Assembly: GCF_001667115.1 (NCBI RefSeq)
Contig: NZ_LZIJ01000073.1
Coordinates: forward strand, 1-64,000
Reading direction: 5' to 3'
DNA from: Mycobacterium sp. 852002-51163_SCH5372311
Lineage (GTDB): Bacteria; Actinomycetota; Actinomycetes; Mycobacteriales; Mycobacteriaceae
Length of the DNA: 64,000 nt
Shown: in pieces, positions 36,282-45,210 of the stretch
Numbering within the stretch: the stretch's first letter is position 1
How the letters are laid out: each line of letters starts with the position of its first letter
Notes under the pieces: generated by a model
The model's input: only the letters and a program-made list of their open reading frames with translations
Database searches by the model: none
Told to the model about the DNA's origin: nothing
Translations under genes and position numbers: made by a program

Positions 36282-37217
36282 TTACGTCGCGCTGCGCCCG
36301 GGTCGTCCACTCAGCCGGCGCCCGATCGCAACGGCAGCGCTCTGGAATTCGGTTTCGAAAGTCCCGGCCGGCGGCGCCGGTAGCCAGGCCTGCGGTACCG
36401 ACAGGACTCCGATCGACATGCCGCGGCCGACACCGGCGACGACGGACGCGCGGTTCGACCGGACCGCTTTGGTCGCACCCGCGATCGCGACGGCGATCGG
36501 AACGCTGGCGTGTTTTGCGAAACCCAGCCGCAGCGAACTCAGCTTCGACAGAGGCGACGACATCGACAGCAGAGCCTTGCCGAACCGCGTGGACGAGGCC
36601 GAGGACAGCGCCCTGAGTGGTCGGGGCAGCATGGAAATCAGTTGTGCGCCAGCGGATATGACCTCAGCGTCATCGTCGTCGTCGGATGTCTGGGCGGGTC
36701 CGGCGGCCGGCGGCGACACGAAGTGCTGCAGGTTCGAGGCCGCCGCCGAGGCGTCGGCGTAGGCGTACATCGCGGCGGCGTCCTGGACCCACATCTTTTC
36801 GTAATCGGCCTCGGCTGCCGCGATTGCCGGGTGGTTCTGGCCCCAGAAGTTCGCCGTCACCAATGACGTCCGCAAGGCGCGGTTGGCCATGATCAGCTGT
36901 GGGGGGACCGTCGCCGCAAACGCCGATTGGAAGGCGTCGGCAGCCGCTCTGGCCTGGCGCGCCGTGTGCTGCGCCGATGCGGCAGTGGCATTCAGCCACC
37001 CCAGGTACGGTGCCGCGGCTTGACCCATCGCCGTGGCCGCTGCGCCCTGCCATCCGTCGACCAATGCAGAGGTCATGGCATGGTAGTCGGCGGCCGCCTC
37101 GTACAGCTGGCCGGCCAGTTCGTCCCAGGCCGTCGCGGCGGCCAACATCGACCCCGGCCCGGGGCCGTGATACATCCGTGCGGAGTTGATCTCCGGCGGT
37201 AACATCCCGAAATCCAC
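36282..37217 (-). CDS. PPE-SVP subfamily protein (short)
   Basis: About 311 residues from GTG 37217, chosen because the protein then starts VDFGMLPPEINS and GGAGCG lies upstream; the open frame to 37259 adds 14 unlike residues. The PPE domain (about 1-175) contains GQNHPAIAAAEADYEKMWVQ, and the C-terminus has an acidic TSDDDDDAE patch and SVPQAW. It is a likely ESX substrate. It and the neighbouring PPE may be an old tandem duplication, although their C-terminal halves differ strongly. Confidence 0.88.
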   Translation of the reverse strand: MDFGMLPPEINSARMYHGPGPGSMLAAATAWDELAGQLYEAAADYHAMTSALVDGWQGAAATAMGQAAAPYLGWLNATAASAQHTARQARAAADAFQSAFAATVPPQLIMANRALRTSLVTANFWGQNHPAIAAAEADYEKMWVQDAAAMYAYADASAAASNLQHFVSPPAAGPAQTSDDDDDAEVISAGAQLISMLPRPLRALSSASSTRFGKALLSMSSPLSKLSSLRLGFAKHASVPIAVAIAGATKAVRSNRASVVAGVGRGMSIGVLSVPQAWLPAPPAGTFETEFQSAAVAIGRRLSGRPGRSAT

Positions 37218-37373
37218 TGCTGGATCGCTCCTGGAAGCTGAGTTGCGCGGATAGACCAAGGCTGCCGCTGACTGCGTCTCGGCTTGTCGCCGCGTGCTCT
37301 ACCGCGGGATTGGTGAACCGTCAGTTCCGGCAAAGGCCTTGTAACGCAGGGGAATTGCCCGGCGGCTGACCGG

Positions 37374-37817
37374 TCAGCGCCGGGCGACGCAGAGTTGGGT
37401 CAAAATATCTTGGCCGGCGAGGACGGTGGCGGGTGCTCGCGAACGGACGTCGCCCTGCCGCTGCGTCCCGGCGACCCAGGTAACCGAGGGCGGCGACCAC
37501 GCGCCGCGAGGTTCGCACACCGACCAGGTGCTGGGCCGATCACGCCTCAGTCCGACGCCTTTGACTGCCTTGTCGTCCGAGGGGGAACCGCTGTCGAGAT
37601 CGCCTACTGACGCGGAGCGGCGATTGGCGTGTGCCGGACCGGCGTTCGGGCCGATCAGTGCTGTTGCGGCGACCGATTGCGATGCGTCGGTCGAGATGTC
37701 GGTCTGCAAAGTCCAGCTGCCCAAGGCAGCGCCGCAGACACACAACACGGCAACGACAGCGATGGCCGACTGCCACCGCGACCATCTAGACGGTTTGCCT
37801 GCAACCCGAAAACACAC
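37374..37817 (-). CDS. Hypothetical membrane-anchored/secreted protein
   Basis: A possible protein of 147 residues from GTG 37817, or 176 from an ATG at 37904. After a basic segment (AGKPSRWSRWQ) comes one hydrophobic helix (AIAVVAVLCVCGAALGSW). A polar exported part follows and ends DILTQLCVARR, a C-terminus I have seen in mycobacterial hypothetical proteins. The longer start would leave 14 bases to the divergent dppA start used here, with no room for promoters. No family is assigned; the frame is longer than chance but unproven. Confidence 0.45.
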   Translation of the reverse strand: MCFRVAGKPSRWSRWQSAIAVVAVLCVCGAALGSWTLQTDISTDASQSVAATALIGPNAGPAHANRRSASVGDLDSGSPSDDKAVKGVGLRRDRPSTWSVCEPRGAWSPPSVTWVAGTQRQGDVRSRAPATVLAGQDILTQLCVARR

Positions 37818-37918
37818 AGTAGTGCAACTGTAGCAGTGGGCAAGAATCTCTAGCCAGCGCGGCGCGTCGGCACCTGAGCTGACAGCGCGCCGCGACGACA
37901 GCACCTATGGTCGCTGTC

Positions 37919-39541
37919 ATGCGTCCGAGGTTGCGGGCCACGCTAGCTGCCGTCATCGCGGTGCTGGTGGCCGCGTTCCTGGCCGGTTGCGGTGGCGGGG
38001 TACTGAGCCCCGATGTGGTGGTGGTCAACGGCGGCGAACCGCCGAATCCGTTGATTCCGACCGGCACCAACGACAGCTTTGGCGGGCGGATCCTGGATCG
38101 GCTGTTCGCCGGCTTGGTCTCCTATGACGCCGCGGGCAAACCGACGCCGGAGGTGGCGCAGTCGATCGAGACCACCGACAACGTCAACTATCGAATCCTC
38201 TTGAAACCCGGGTGGAAGTTCACCGACGGATCGCCGGTGACGGCCCACTCGTTCGTCGATGCGTGGAATTATGGAGCCCTGAGCGCCAATGCCCAACTGC
38301 AACAAGAGTTTTTTAGCCCGATCGACGGTTTCGAGGATGTCGCCGGCGCACCGGGCGACGGAAAACCCACCACCATGTCCGGGTTGCGGGTGGTCAGCGA
38401 TGGCGAATTCACCGTACGGCTCAAGGCGCCCACCGTCGACTTCCTGTTGAGACTGGGCCACAGCGCGTTCTATCCGCTGCCCGACAAGGCATTTCGTGAC
38501 ATGCCGGCATTCGGCCGCAGCCCGGTAGGCAACGGCCCCTACCGGCTGGCCGACGGCCCCGACGGTCCAGCCTGGGAACACAACGTCCGGATCGACCTGA
38601 AACCCAACCCGGACTACCACGGCAACCGTAAGCCGCACAACAAGGGCCTGAGGTTCGAGTTCTACGCAAACCTGGATACCGCCTATGCCGATCTGCTGTC
38701 CGGCAATCTCGATGTGCTGGACACGATTCCGTCGAGCGCGCTGACCATCTACCAGCGTGACCTCGGCGGCAACGCCGCTAGTGGGCCGGCCGCGGTGAAT
38801 CAGTCCCTCGACACCCCGTTGCGGTTGCCGCATTTCGGCGGCGAAGAGGGGCGACTGCGCCGGCTCGCCCTGTCGGCCGCGATCAACCGTCCGCAAATCT
38901 GCCGGCAGATTTTCGCCGGAACCCGCAGCCCCGCACGCGATTTCACCGCCAGATCGCTGCCGGGCTTCGATCCGAACCTGCCTGGCAACGACGTGCTGGA
39001 CTTCAACCCCGAACGGGCCCGGCAACTATGGGCGCAAGCCAATGCGATCTCGGCGTGGAGCGGCCGTTACGCGATTGCCTACAACGCCGACAGCGCACAC
39101 CAGGACTGGGTCGACGCGGTGGCCAACAGCATCAAGAACGTGCTGGGTATCGATGCCGCCGGCGTGCCGCAGCCGACGTTCGCGGGATTCCGTACCCAGA
39201 TCACCAACCGCAACATTGACACCGCGTTCCGCGCCGGCTGGCAGGGCGACTATCCGTCGATGGTGGAGTTCCTCGCCCCGCTGTTCGGGACCGGGGCGGG
39301 ATCCAACGACGTCGGGTACTCCAGCAGGGAGTTCGACGCGGCACTGGCGACGGCAGAAGCAGCGCCCACCCTGGCTGAGTCCGCCGTGCTGACCAATATC
39401 GCGCAGCGAATCCTGTTGCACGACATGCCTACTGTGCCGTTGTGGGACAACATCGCGGTGGTCGGCTGGTCGTCGTCGGTACATGGCGTCACGGTCACCT
39501 GGAACGGATTGCCCGACTACGAGAACATCGTGAAGGCCTGA
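37919..39541 (+). CDS. dppA: Dipeptide-binding lipoprotein of an ABC transporter
   Basis: A 540-residue substrate-binding protein. The lipoprotein signal is MRPRLRATLAAV...AAFLAGC, with lipidated cysteine near residue 25. The SBP family 5 core has VVNGGEPPNPLIPT, DGSPVTAHSFVDAWNY and PLWDNIAVVGWSS. It captures peptides outside the membrane for DppBCD. An alternative ATG is at 37907. In M. tuberculosis the operon (Rv3666c-Rv3663c) is linked to peptide and haem acquisition, from memory. dppB follows with a 1-base gap. Confidence 0.92.
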   Translation: MRPRLRATLAAVIAVLVAAFLAGCGGGVLSPDVVVVNGGEPPNPLIPTGTNDSFGGRILDRLFAGLVSYDAAGKPTPEVAQSIETTDNVNYRILLKPGWKFTDGSPVTAHSFVDAWNYGALSANAQLQQEFFSPIDGFEDVAGAPGDGKPTTMSGLRVVSDGEFTVRLKAPTVDFLLRLGHSAFYPLPDKAFRDMPAFGRSPVGNGPYRLADGPDGPAWEHNVRIDLKPNPDYHGNRKPHNKGLRFEFYANLDTAYADLLSGNLDVLDTIPSSALTIYQRDLGGNAASGPAAVNQSLDTPLRLPHFGGEEGRLRRLALSAAINRPQICRQIFAGTRSPARDFTARSLPGFDPNLPGNDVLDFNPERARQLWAQANAISAWSGRYAIAYNADSAHQDWVDAVANSIKNVLGIDAAGVPQPTFAGFRTQITNRNIDTAFRAGWQGDYPSMVEFLAPLFGTGAGSNDVGYSSREFDAALATAEAAPTLAESAVLTNIAQRILLHDMPTVPLWDNIAVVGWSSSVHGVTVTWNGLPDYENIVKA

Positions 39542-39542
39542 A

Positions 39543-40469
39543 ATGGGTTGGTACTTAGTGCGCCGGATCGCTGCCATGGTGCCGGTCTTCCTCGGTGCCA
39601 CGCTATTGATCTACGCCATGGTGTTCCTGTTACCCGGTGATCCGCTGGCCGCGATGGCCGGAGACCGGCCGTTGACCCCTGCTGTGGCCGCACAGCTGCG
39701 CGCCCGCTACCACCTCGACGATCCCTTTCTGTTGCAGTATCTGCGCTACCTCGGCGGTGTCATGCATGGCGACTTGGGTCGCGCCTACTCCGGCCTGCCG
39801 GTCAGTGCCGTTCTGGCGCATGCGTTTCCGGTGACTATCAGGCTGGCGTTGATCGCACTGGCAGTGGAGGCGGTGCTGGGGATCGGTTTCGGCGTGATCG
39901 CCGGCCTGCGTCAGGGCGGTGTCTTCGATGCCACAGTCCTGGTCACCGGTCTTGTCATCATCGCGGTCCCGATCTTTGTGCTCGGCTTTCTGGCGCAATT
40001 CGTCTTCGGGGTCCGACTGGGCATCGCACCCGTCACCGTCGGTGAAAGGGCAAGCTTCACCCGCCTTTTGCTACCTGGAATCGTCCTGGGCTCGGTGTCA
40101 TTCGCCTACGTGGTGCGCTTGACCCGGTCGGCGGTTGCCGCCAATGCGCACGCGGACTATGTCCGCACCGCCACCGCCAAGGGCTTGTCGCGGCCTCGGG
40201 TGGTGACGGTACACATCCTGCGCAATTCGTTGATCCCGGTGGTGACCTTCCTCGGTGCAGATCTGGGGGCGCTGATGGGCGGAGCGATTGTGACCGAAGG
40301 CATCTTCAACATCCATGGCGTCGGAGGGGTGTTGTATCAGGCGGTAACCAGGCAGGAGGCGCCAACGGTGGTGTCGGTGGTGACGGTGCTGGTGCTCATC
40401 TATCTGATCACCAACCTATTGGTGGACCTGCTCTACGCGGCGCTCGACCCGAGGATCCGGTATGGCTGA
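39543..40469 (+). CDS. dppB: Dipeptide ABC transporter permease
   Basis: A 308-residue permease with six membrane helices and the conserved DppB start (GWYLVRRIAAMVPVFLGAT). The loop before the last helices carries the EAA-type motif for ATPase docking (TATAKGLSRPRVVTVHILRN). It pairs with DppC to form the channel. It overlaps dppC by 8 bases. Confidence 0.94.
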   Translation: MGWYLVRRIAAMVPVFLGATLLIYAMVFLLPGDPLAAMAGDRPLTPAVAAQLRARYHLDDPFLLQYLRYLGGVMHGDLGRAYSGLPVSAVLAHAFPVTIRLALIALAVEAVLGIGFGVIAGLRQGGVFDATVLVTGLVIIAVPIFVLGFLAQFVFGVRLGIAPVTVGERASFTRLLLPGIVLGSVSFAYVVRLTRSAVAANAHADYVRTATAKGLSRPRVVTVHILRNSLIPVVTFLGADLGALMGGAIVTEGIFNIHGVGGVLYQAVTRQEAPTVVSVVTVLVLIYLITNLLVDLLYAALDPRIRYG

Positions 40470-41325
40470 GACGCACAGCTTCTGGCGCGACACCTGGCGC
40501 AATCTGCGCCGCCGGCCGAAGTTCGTTGTCGCCGCCGCGCTCATCTTATTCGTCGTCGTCGTTGCCGGGTTTCCGGCTTTGTTCACCGCAGCCGACCCGA
40601 CCTACGCCGATCCCAGCCAGAGCCTGCAGCCGCCGTCGGCGGCACACTGGTTCGGCACCGACCTGCAGGGCCACGACATTTACGCGCGCACGGTCTACGG
40701 TGCGCGGGCGTCTGTCACCGTGGGACTGGGAGCCACCTTGGCGGTGTTCGTCGTCGGCGGGGCCTTGGGAGCCCTGGCGGGCTTCTACGGCAGCTGGATC
40801 GACGCCGTCATCTCCCGTATCACCGACGTGTTCTTCGGATTGCCGCTGCTGCTGGCCGCCATCGTGCTCATGCAGGTCATGCACCACCGGACGGTCTGGA
40901 CCGTGATCGCCATCCTGGCCTTGTTCGGCTGGCCGCAAGTGGCCAGAATCTCCCGCGGGGCGGTCCTCGAAGTACGGGCCAGCGACTATGTGCTGGCGGC
41001 TAAAGCTCTGGGACTGAGCAGAATTCAAATCTTGCTGCGGCATGCGCTGCCCAACGCCATCGGGCCGGTTATCGCCGTGGCCACAATTGCTCTGGGCGCG
41101 TTCATCGTCACCGAGGCGACGTTGTCCTACCTGGGGGTGGGTCTGCCGACATCGGTAGTTTCGTGGGGCGGCGATATCAACATAGGGCAGACCAGGCTGC
41201 GGGCCGGCTCGCCGATATTGTTCTATCCCGCAGGCGCACTGGCGATCACCGTGCTGGCTTTCATGATGATGGGTGACGTCCTGCGGGACGCCCTTGATCC
41301 GGCATCACGGGCGTGGCGGGCATGA
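40462..41325 (+). CDS. dppC: Dipeptide ABC transporter permease
   Basis: A 287-residue permease of the OppC/DppC type. The first helix is FVVAAALILFVVVVAGFP, then the HWFGTDLQGHDIYART periplasmic segment typical of DppC. The EAA loop is DYVLAAKALGLSRIQILLRH. Its stop overlaps the dppD start (ATGA), so the operon is tightly coupled. Confidence 0.94.
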   Translation: MAETHSFWRDTWRNLRRRPKFVVAAALILFVVVVAGFPALFTAADPTYADPSQSLQPPSAAHWFGTDLQGHDIYARTVYGARASVTVGLGATLAVFVVGGALGALAGFYGSWIDAVISRITDVFFGLPLLLAAIVLMQVMHHRTVWTVIAILALFGWPQVARISRGAVLEVRASDYVLAAKALGLSRIQILLRHALPNAIGPVIAVATIALGAFIVTEATLSYLGVGLPTSVVSWGGDINIGQTRLRAGSPILFYPAGALAITVLAFMMMGDVLRDALDPASRAWRA

Positions 41326-42950
41326 ACGCCGACCCTCCGCTGTTGTCGGTCGAGGGTCTCGAAGTCAGGTTCGGCGGCCAGGAACCCGCGGTTTGTGGAT
41401 TGGATCTGACCGTGCTTCGTGGTCAAACCGTCGCCGTGGTAGGCGAATCCGGATCGGGGAAATCTACCGCGGCCGCGGCGATCCTCGGCCTGCTGGCGCC
41501 GGGCGGGCGAATAACCGCCGGCCGCATCGCTTTCGACGGCCGAGACATCGCGTCGTCCGATCGGAAAGCCGACTCTCGACTGCTGCGGTCCATTCGGGGC
41601 AGAGACATCGGCTATGTGCCGCAGGATCCGATGACCAATCTCAACCCAGTCTGGAAGGTCGGCTTCCAGATCCGGGAAGCCTTGCGGGTCAACACCGATG
41701 GGCGCGACGCGCGACGACGGGCGGTGGAATTGCTTGCCGAGGCCGGTATGCCCGACCCGCAGAAGCAGGCGGGCAGGTACCCGCATCAGCTGTCCGGCGG
41801 AATGTGCCAGCGCGCGCTGATCGCCATCGGCCTGGCGGGCCGACCCCGGCTGCTGATCGCCGACGAGCCGACATCCGCGCTGGACGTCACCGTGCAGCGG
41901 CAGGTGCTCGACCATCTGCAACGCCTCACAACCGAATTGGGCACCGCTCTGCTGCTGATCACGCACGATCTGGCGCTGGCCGCCGAGCGGGCCGAGGCCG
42001 TCGTCGTCGTCCATCGCGGCAAGGTGGTGGAATCCGGTGCGGCACAGCAGATCCTGCGCAGCCCCGAACACGAGTACACCCGGCGGCTGGTGGCCGCGGC
42101 TCCGTCGCTTATTGCGACCCGCCGCCGGGAGCGGGCTGTGCAGGCCGAATTCGACGACATTCTCGTTGCGTCAGAGCTGACCAAGGTCTACCGGGAGTCG
42201 CACGGCGCGCCTTGGCGGCGAACGGAATTCCGTGCCGTCGACGCCGTGTCATTCCGGCTACGACGGGCGAGCACCCTGGCGATCGTCGGAGAGTCCGGGT
42301 CGGGAAAGTCAACGCTGGCGCGGATGGTCCTCGGTCTGCTGCGACCCACGTCGGGCACGGTGGTTTTCGGCGGCACTGAGATCACCGACCACCTTGGCCG
42401 GGACGGAGCGCTTGCCTTCCGCCGGCGGATCCAGCCGGTATTGCAGAATCCCTACAGCAGTCTGGACCCCAGATACACGGTGTATCGCGCCATCGAGGAA
42501 CCGTTACGGATCCACCGGATCGGCGATCGCAGGCAACGGGAGCACGCGGTGCGGGAACTGGTCGACCAGGTGGCACTGCCGTCGTCGGTCTTGGGCCGGC
42601 TGCCCCGTGAGCTGTCGGGTGGTCAGCGGCAACGGGTGGCGATCGCTCGGGCACTTGCGCTGCGCCCGGAGGTACTCGTGTGCGACGAGGCGGTGTCGGC
42701 ACTCGACGTGCTGGTACAGGCGCAGATTCTTGATCTGCTGACCGATCTGCAGACCCAACTGGGCCTGACCTACCTGTTCATCAGTCACGACTTGGCTGTG
42801 ATCCGGCAGATCGCCGACGACGTGCTGGTGATGCGCGCCGGGCGGGTGGTCGAACGTGCGCCCACCGAAGAGCTGTTCAGCCGGCCCGGCCATGAGTACA
42901 CCCGCGAGCTGCTGCAGGCCATTCCCGGCGCCTCGGCACGTTCCCGATAG
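41322..42950 (+). CDS. dppD: Dipeptide ABC transporter ATPase, two fused ABC domains
   Basis: A 542-residue protein with two ATP-binding cassettes in one chain, replacing separate DppD and DppF. Walker A is GESGSGKST in both halves (about 44 and 334). ABC signatures are LSGGMCQRALIA and LSGGQRQRVAIA, and Walker B is LLIADEPTSAL and VLVCDEAVSAL. The linker has C-terminal oligopeptide-binding segments (SPEHEYTRRL and PGHEYTRELL). ATG at 41322 overlaps the dppC stop; a GTG at 41313 would add three residues. Confidence 0.94.
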   Translation: MNADPPLLSVEGLEVRFGGQEPAVCGLDLTVLRGQTVAVVGESGSGKSTAAAAILGLLAPGGRITAGRIAFDGRDIASSDRKADSRLLRSIRGRDIGYVPQDPMTNLNPVWKVGFQIREALRVNTDGRDARRRAVELLAEAGMPDPQKQAGRYPHQLSGGMCQRALIAIGLAGRPRLLIADEPTSALDVTVQRQVLDHLQRLTTELGTALLLITHDLALAAERAEAVVVVHRGKVVESGAAQQILRSPEHEYTRRLVAAAPSLIATRRRERAVQAEFDDILVASELTKVYRESHGAPWRRTEFRAVDAVSFRLRRASTLAIVGESGSGKSTLARMVLGLLRPTSGTVVFGGTEITDHLGRDGALAFRRRIQPVLQNPYSSLDPRYTVYRAIEEPLRIHRIGDRRQREHAVRELVDQVALPSSVLGRLPRELSGGQRQRVAIARALALRPEVLVCDEAVSALDVLVQAQILDLLTDLQTQLGLTYLFISHDLAVIRQIADDVLVMRAGRVVERAPTEELFSRPGHEYTRELLQAIPGASARSR

Positions 42951-42962
42951 GCTTGGCAACTC

Positions 42963-43742
42963 GTGACGGCTGACCCGCTGGCTCCGCTGATGGAGTTGCC
43001 TGGCGTCGCCGAGGCCAGTGACCGGGCCCGCGACGCGCTGGGCCGGGCCCACCGGCACCGCGCCAACCTGCGGGGCTGGCCGGTGACGGCTGCCGAGTCG
43101 GCGTTGCGGGCGGCGCGGGCGTCGTCGGTGCTCGACGGCGGTCCGGTGCGCCTGGACGATCTCGCGGACTCGGCCGGACCGGAGTCGGGCGTCAGCGATC
43201 CCGTCTTCGGTGGAGCGCTGCGGGTGGCCCAGGCGCTGGAAGGCGGCGGAGGCACCCTGGTCGCGGTGTGGCAGCGGGCTCCGTTGCAAGCGCTGGCGCG
43301 CCTGCACATGCTGGCCGCCGCGGACCAGGTCGATGCGGATCGTCTGGGGCGTCCCCGCACCGAGCCCGAGATCGGGCCCCGACTGGAATTGCTCGCTGAG
43401 CTGGTGACCGGTCGCACCGAGGCGTCCGCGCCGGTGGTTGCCGCGGTCGCACACGGAGAGCTGCTGACGCTCAAGCCTTTCGGTAGCGCGGACGGCGTCG
43501 TCGCCCGCGCGGTGTCGCGGCTGGTGACCATCGCGAGCGGGCTGGACCCGCACGGGCTGGGGGTGCCGGAAGTGCGATGGATGCGCCAAGCCGCCGACTA
43601 TCGCGACGCCGCGCGCGGTTTCGCGGAAGGCACGCCGAAAGGCGTGGGGGCGTGGCTGCTGCTGTGTTGCCGCGCGCTACAGGCCGGCGCGGAAGAGGCA
43701 CTTTCGATTGCGGAGTCGTTGCCGACGAATCCGAAAAAATAG
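42963..43742 (+). CDS. Degenerate Fic-like protein (Rv3662c-like)
   Basis: 259 residues with the layout of Fic-family proteins. There is an N-terminal helix with ARASSVLDG (compare the SSxIEG motif of Fic proteins, 52-59). A helical core follows, then a C-terminal YRDAARGFAEGTP...GAWLLLCCRAL segment (213-239) as in Fic C-terminal domains. Where active Fic enzymes have HPFx(D/E)GNGRxxR, this protein has KPFGSADGVVAR (171-182), so the catalytic histidine and asparagine are missing. It is probably an inactive or altered Fic fold; AMPylation is not expected. It is 12 bases after dppD, so it may be co-transcribed. Confidence 0.7.
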   Translation: MTADPLAPLMELPGVAEASDRARDALGRAHRHRANLRGWPVTAAESALRAARASSVLDGGPVRLDDLADSAGPESGVSDPVFGGALRVAQALEGGGGTLVAVWQRAPLQALARLHMLAAADQVDADRLGRPRTEPEIGPRLELLAELVTGRTEASAPVVAAVAHGELLTLKPFGSADGVVARAVSRLVTIASGLDPHGLGVPEVRWMRQAADYRDAARGFAEGTPKGVGAWLLLCCRALQAGAEEALSIAESLPTNPKK

Positions 43743-43777
43743 CCGACCGGTGCCGAAGATACGTCCAGAAATGTGAA

Positions 43778-43816
43778 AGCGGGCGGCGGTCCGAGGTATT
43801 CGGTCCGCCGCCCGCT
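43778..43816 (-). terminator. GC-rich terminator hairpin of the Ms1-type RNA
   Basis: Arms 43778-43793 and 43801-43816 pair over 16 bases with one internal mismatch and a 7-base loop. On the minus strand the hairpin is followed by TTTCACATTTC. It also lies 36 bases after the Fic-like gene stop, so it could stop transcription from that side as well. Confidence 0.75.
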
Positions 43817-44080
43817 AACACGGAACTCGGTTACCAGGCGTACATCCTATGGGCTGCGTGGGATGGCCTCGGCGATCTTGCGACGCTTCCGGTTGCAACC
43901 CCACCCAAAGGGCCGTCGATACCTTTCACTTTTCGCAATTACGCAGGCCCGCAACACTTCTGCCATTATCGCGGCTGTGACTCAGCGTGGGTGCCGAGAA
44001 CCGTGCTAGGTGCCCGGATCGGGAGATCGAACCTTCTCTTCCGGATCGACCTAGGCCTCACCGGGCTTCCGTGTTTCCTT
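43778..44080 (-). ncRNA. Ms1 (MTS2823)-type RNA that binds core RNA polymerase
   Basis: This gene-free region lies between the Rv3662c-like and Rv3661-like genes, the position of MTS2823/Ms1 in mycobacteria (from memory), and the strand agrees with that synteny. A promoter-like TTGGGC (minus strand, 44109-44114), a 16-base spacer and TCTAGT (44087-44092) predict a 5' end near 44080. A strong GC hairpin with a T-rich tail ends it near 43778. The predicted length of about 300 nt fits Ms1, which binds sigma-free RNA polymerase in stationary phase. The primary sequence was not compared. Confidence 0.65.
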
Positions 44081-44186
44081 TGTACTACTAGACCCTTGGC
44101 ACAGCAAGGCCCAATTGAGTGAATGTTGCGAAGGGGCTTTGAATTTGCGCGCTTGCCAGTTTGCTGGCAGCTGAAGCTGCGCGGGG

Positions 44187-45044
44187 TTAGAAGGCGAACC
44201 GGCGTAGTAGCGCGTAGGTGACCGCGCCGGCGGCCACCGCGCTGATACCCACCGCGGCGGTGGTTGCGATTGCGGCACCCGAAGGTGCGGGGATGCGGTC
44301 GCGCAGCGACACCGGCCGGTCGAACGTCAGTATGGGCCAACCACGTTCGATGGCTTCTCGGCGCAGCGCGCGGTCCGGGTTGACCACGTTCGGGTGACCG
44401 ACTGTCTCGAGCATCGGCAGGTCGGTGATCGAGTCCGAGTAGGCATAGCAGTGTTCCAACGCATAGCCCTCACGCGCGGCCAGCTCACGGATAGCTTGCA
44501 CCTTGCCTTCGCCGTAGCAGTAGAACGCAATCTCTCCGGTGTACTTGCCGTCCTCGACGACCATCCGGGTCGCCATGGCGTGGGTGGCGCCCAACTCGCG
44601 GGCGATCGGCCCCACGATCTCCTCACCCGACGCCGAAACCACGACCACGTCACGGCCGCAAAGCTTGTGGGCGGCGATCAGGTCCGCGGCTTCGGCAAAC
44701 ACCAGTGGGGTCACGATGTCGTGAAGAGTTTCGTTGACGATCGACTTCACCTGCGCCACGTCCCATCCGGCGCACATGTTGGTCATGTGGGCGCGGATCC
44801 GATCCATCTGGTCATGATCTGCCCCGGAGAGCAGGAAGATGAATTGTGCATAGCTGGACTTGAGCACAGCGCGGCGACTCAGCAGTCCCTGAGCGAAGAA
44901 TGGTTTGCTGAACGCCAGCGTGCTGGACTTCGCGATGATGGTCTTGTCGAGGTCGAAAAAAGCCGCGGTGCGAGCACCGGGACCGGCGGGCGGCACTGCT
45001 TCAGGCGAGGTTTGCTGTTGCGCGGCCGAGTCGGGAGCGGTCAC
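44187..45044 (-). CDS. HAD-IB family phosphatase, membrane-tethered (Rv3661-like)
   Basis: 285 residues from GTG 45044. The HAD-IB core has FFDLDKTII (nucleophile Asp) near residue 28, the VVSASGEEI motif II, and AYSDSITDLPMLE with motif III/IV acidic residues, as in SerB-like phosphatases. A C-terminal hydrophobic segment (IATTAAVGISAVAAGAVTYAL) probably anchors it to the membrane. The frame extends to 45173, but that part crosses the promoter region of the divergent 6C RNA. The substrate is unknown. Confidence 0.87.
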   Translation of the reverse strand: MTAPDSAAQQQTSPEAVPPAGPGARTAAFFDLDKTIIAKSSTLAFSKPFFAQGLLSRRAVLKSSYAQFIFLLSGADHDQMDRIRAHMTNMCAGWDVAQVKSIVNETLHDIVTPLVFAEAADLIAAHKLCGRDVVVVSASGEEIVGPIARELGATHAMATRMVVEDGKYTGEIAFYCYGEGKVQAIRELAAREGYALEHCYAYSDSITDLPMLETVGHPNVVNPDRALRREAIERGWPILTFDRPVSLRDRIPAPSGAAIATTAAVGISAVAAGAVTYALLRRFAF

Positions 45045-45210
45045 GCACCCAGCATAGGGGGCGGGTATGACGAGGCCGCGGTCTTGCGCCCCAAATGGCC
45101 ACCGAGTCGGCCGAGGTACCCGAGGCAGGGCGTGTTTTTGCGGCTCACGGTGTCTTTTTGATACGACGACCACTTGCGTTAGTGCGGACTGTCATGTGTA
45201 TAGTAAGCAG

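Noticed and set aside
43577-44122. 181-codon plus-strand frame across the Ms1 region
   Set aside because: It begins inside the Fic-like gene and reads through the predicted terminator; structure and synteny favour an RNA gene on the other strand.
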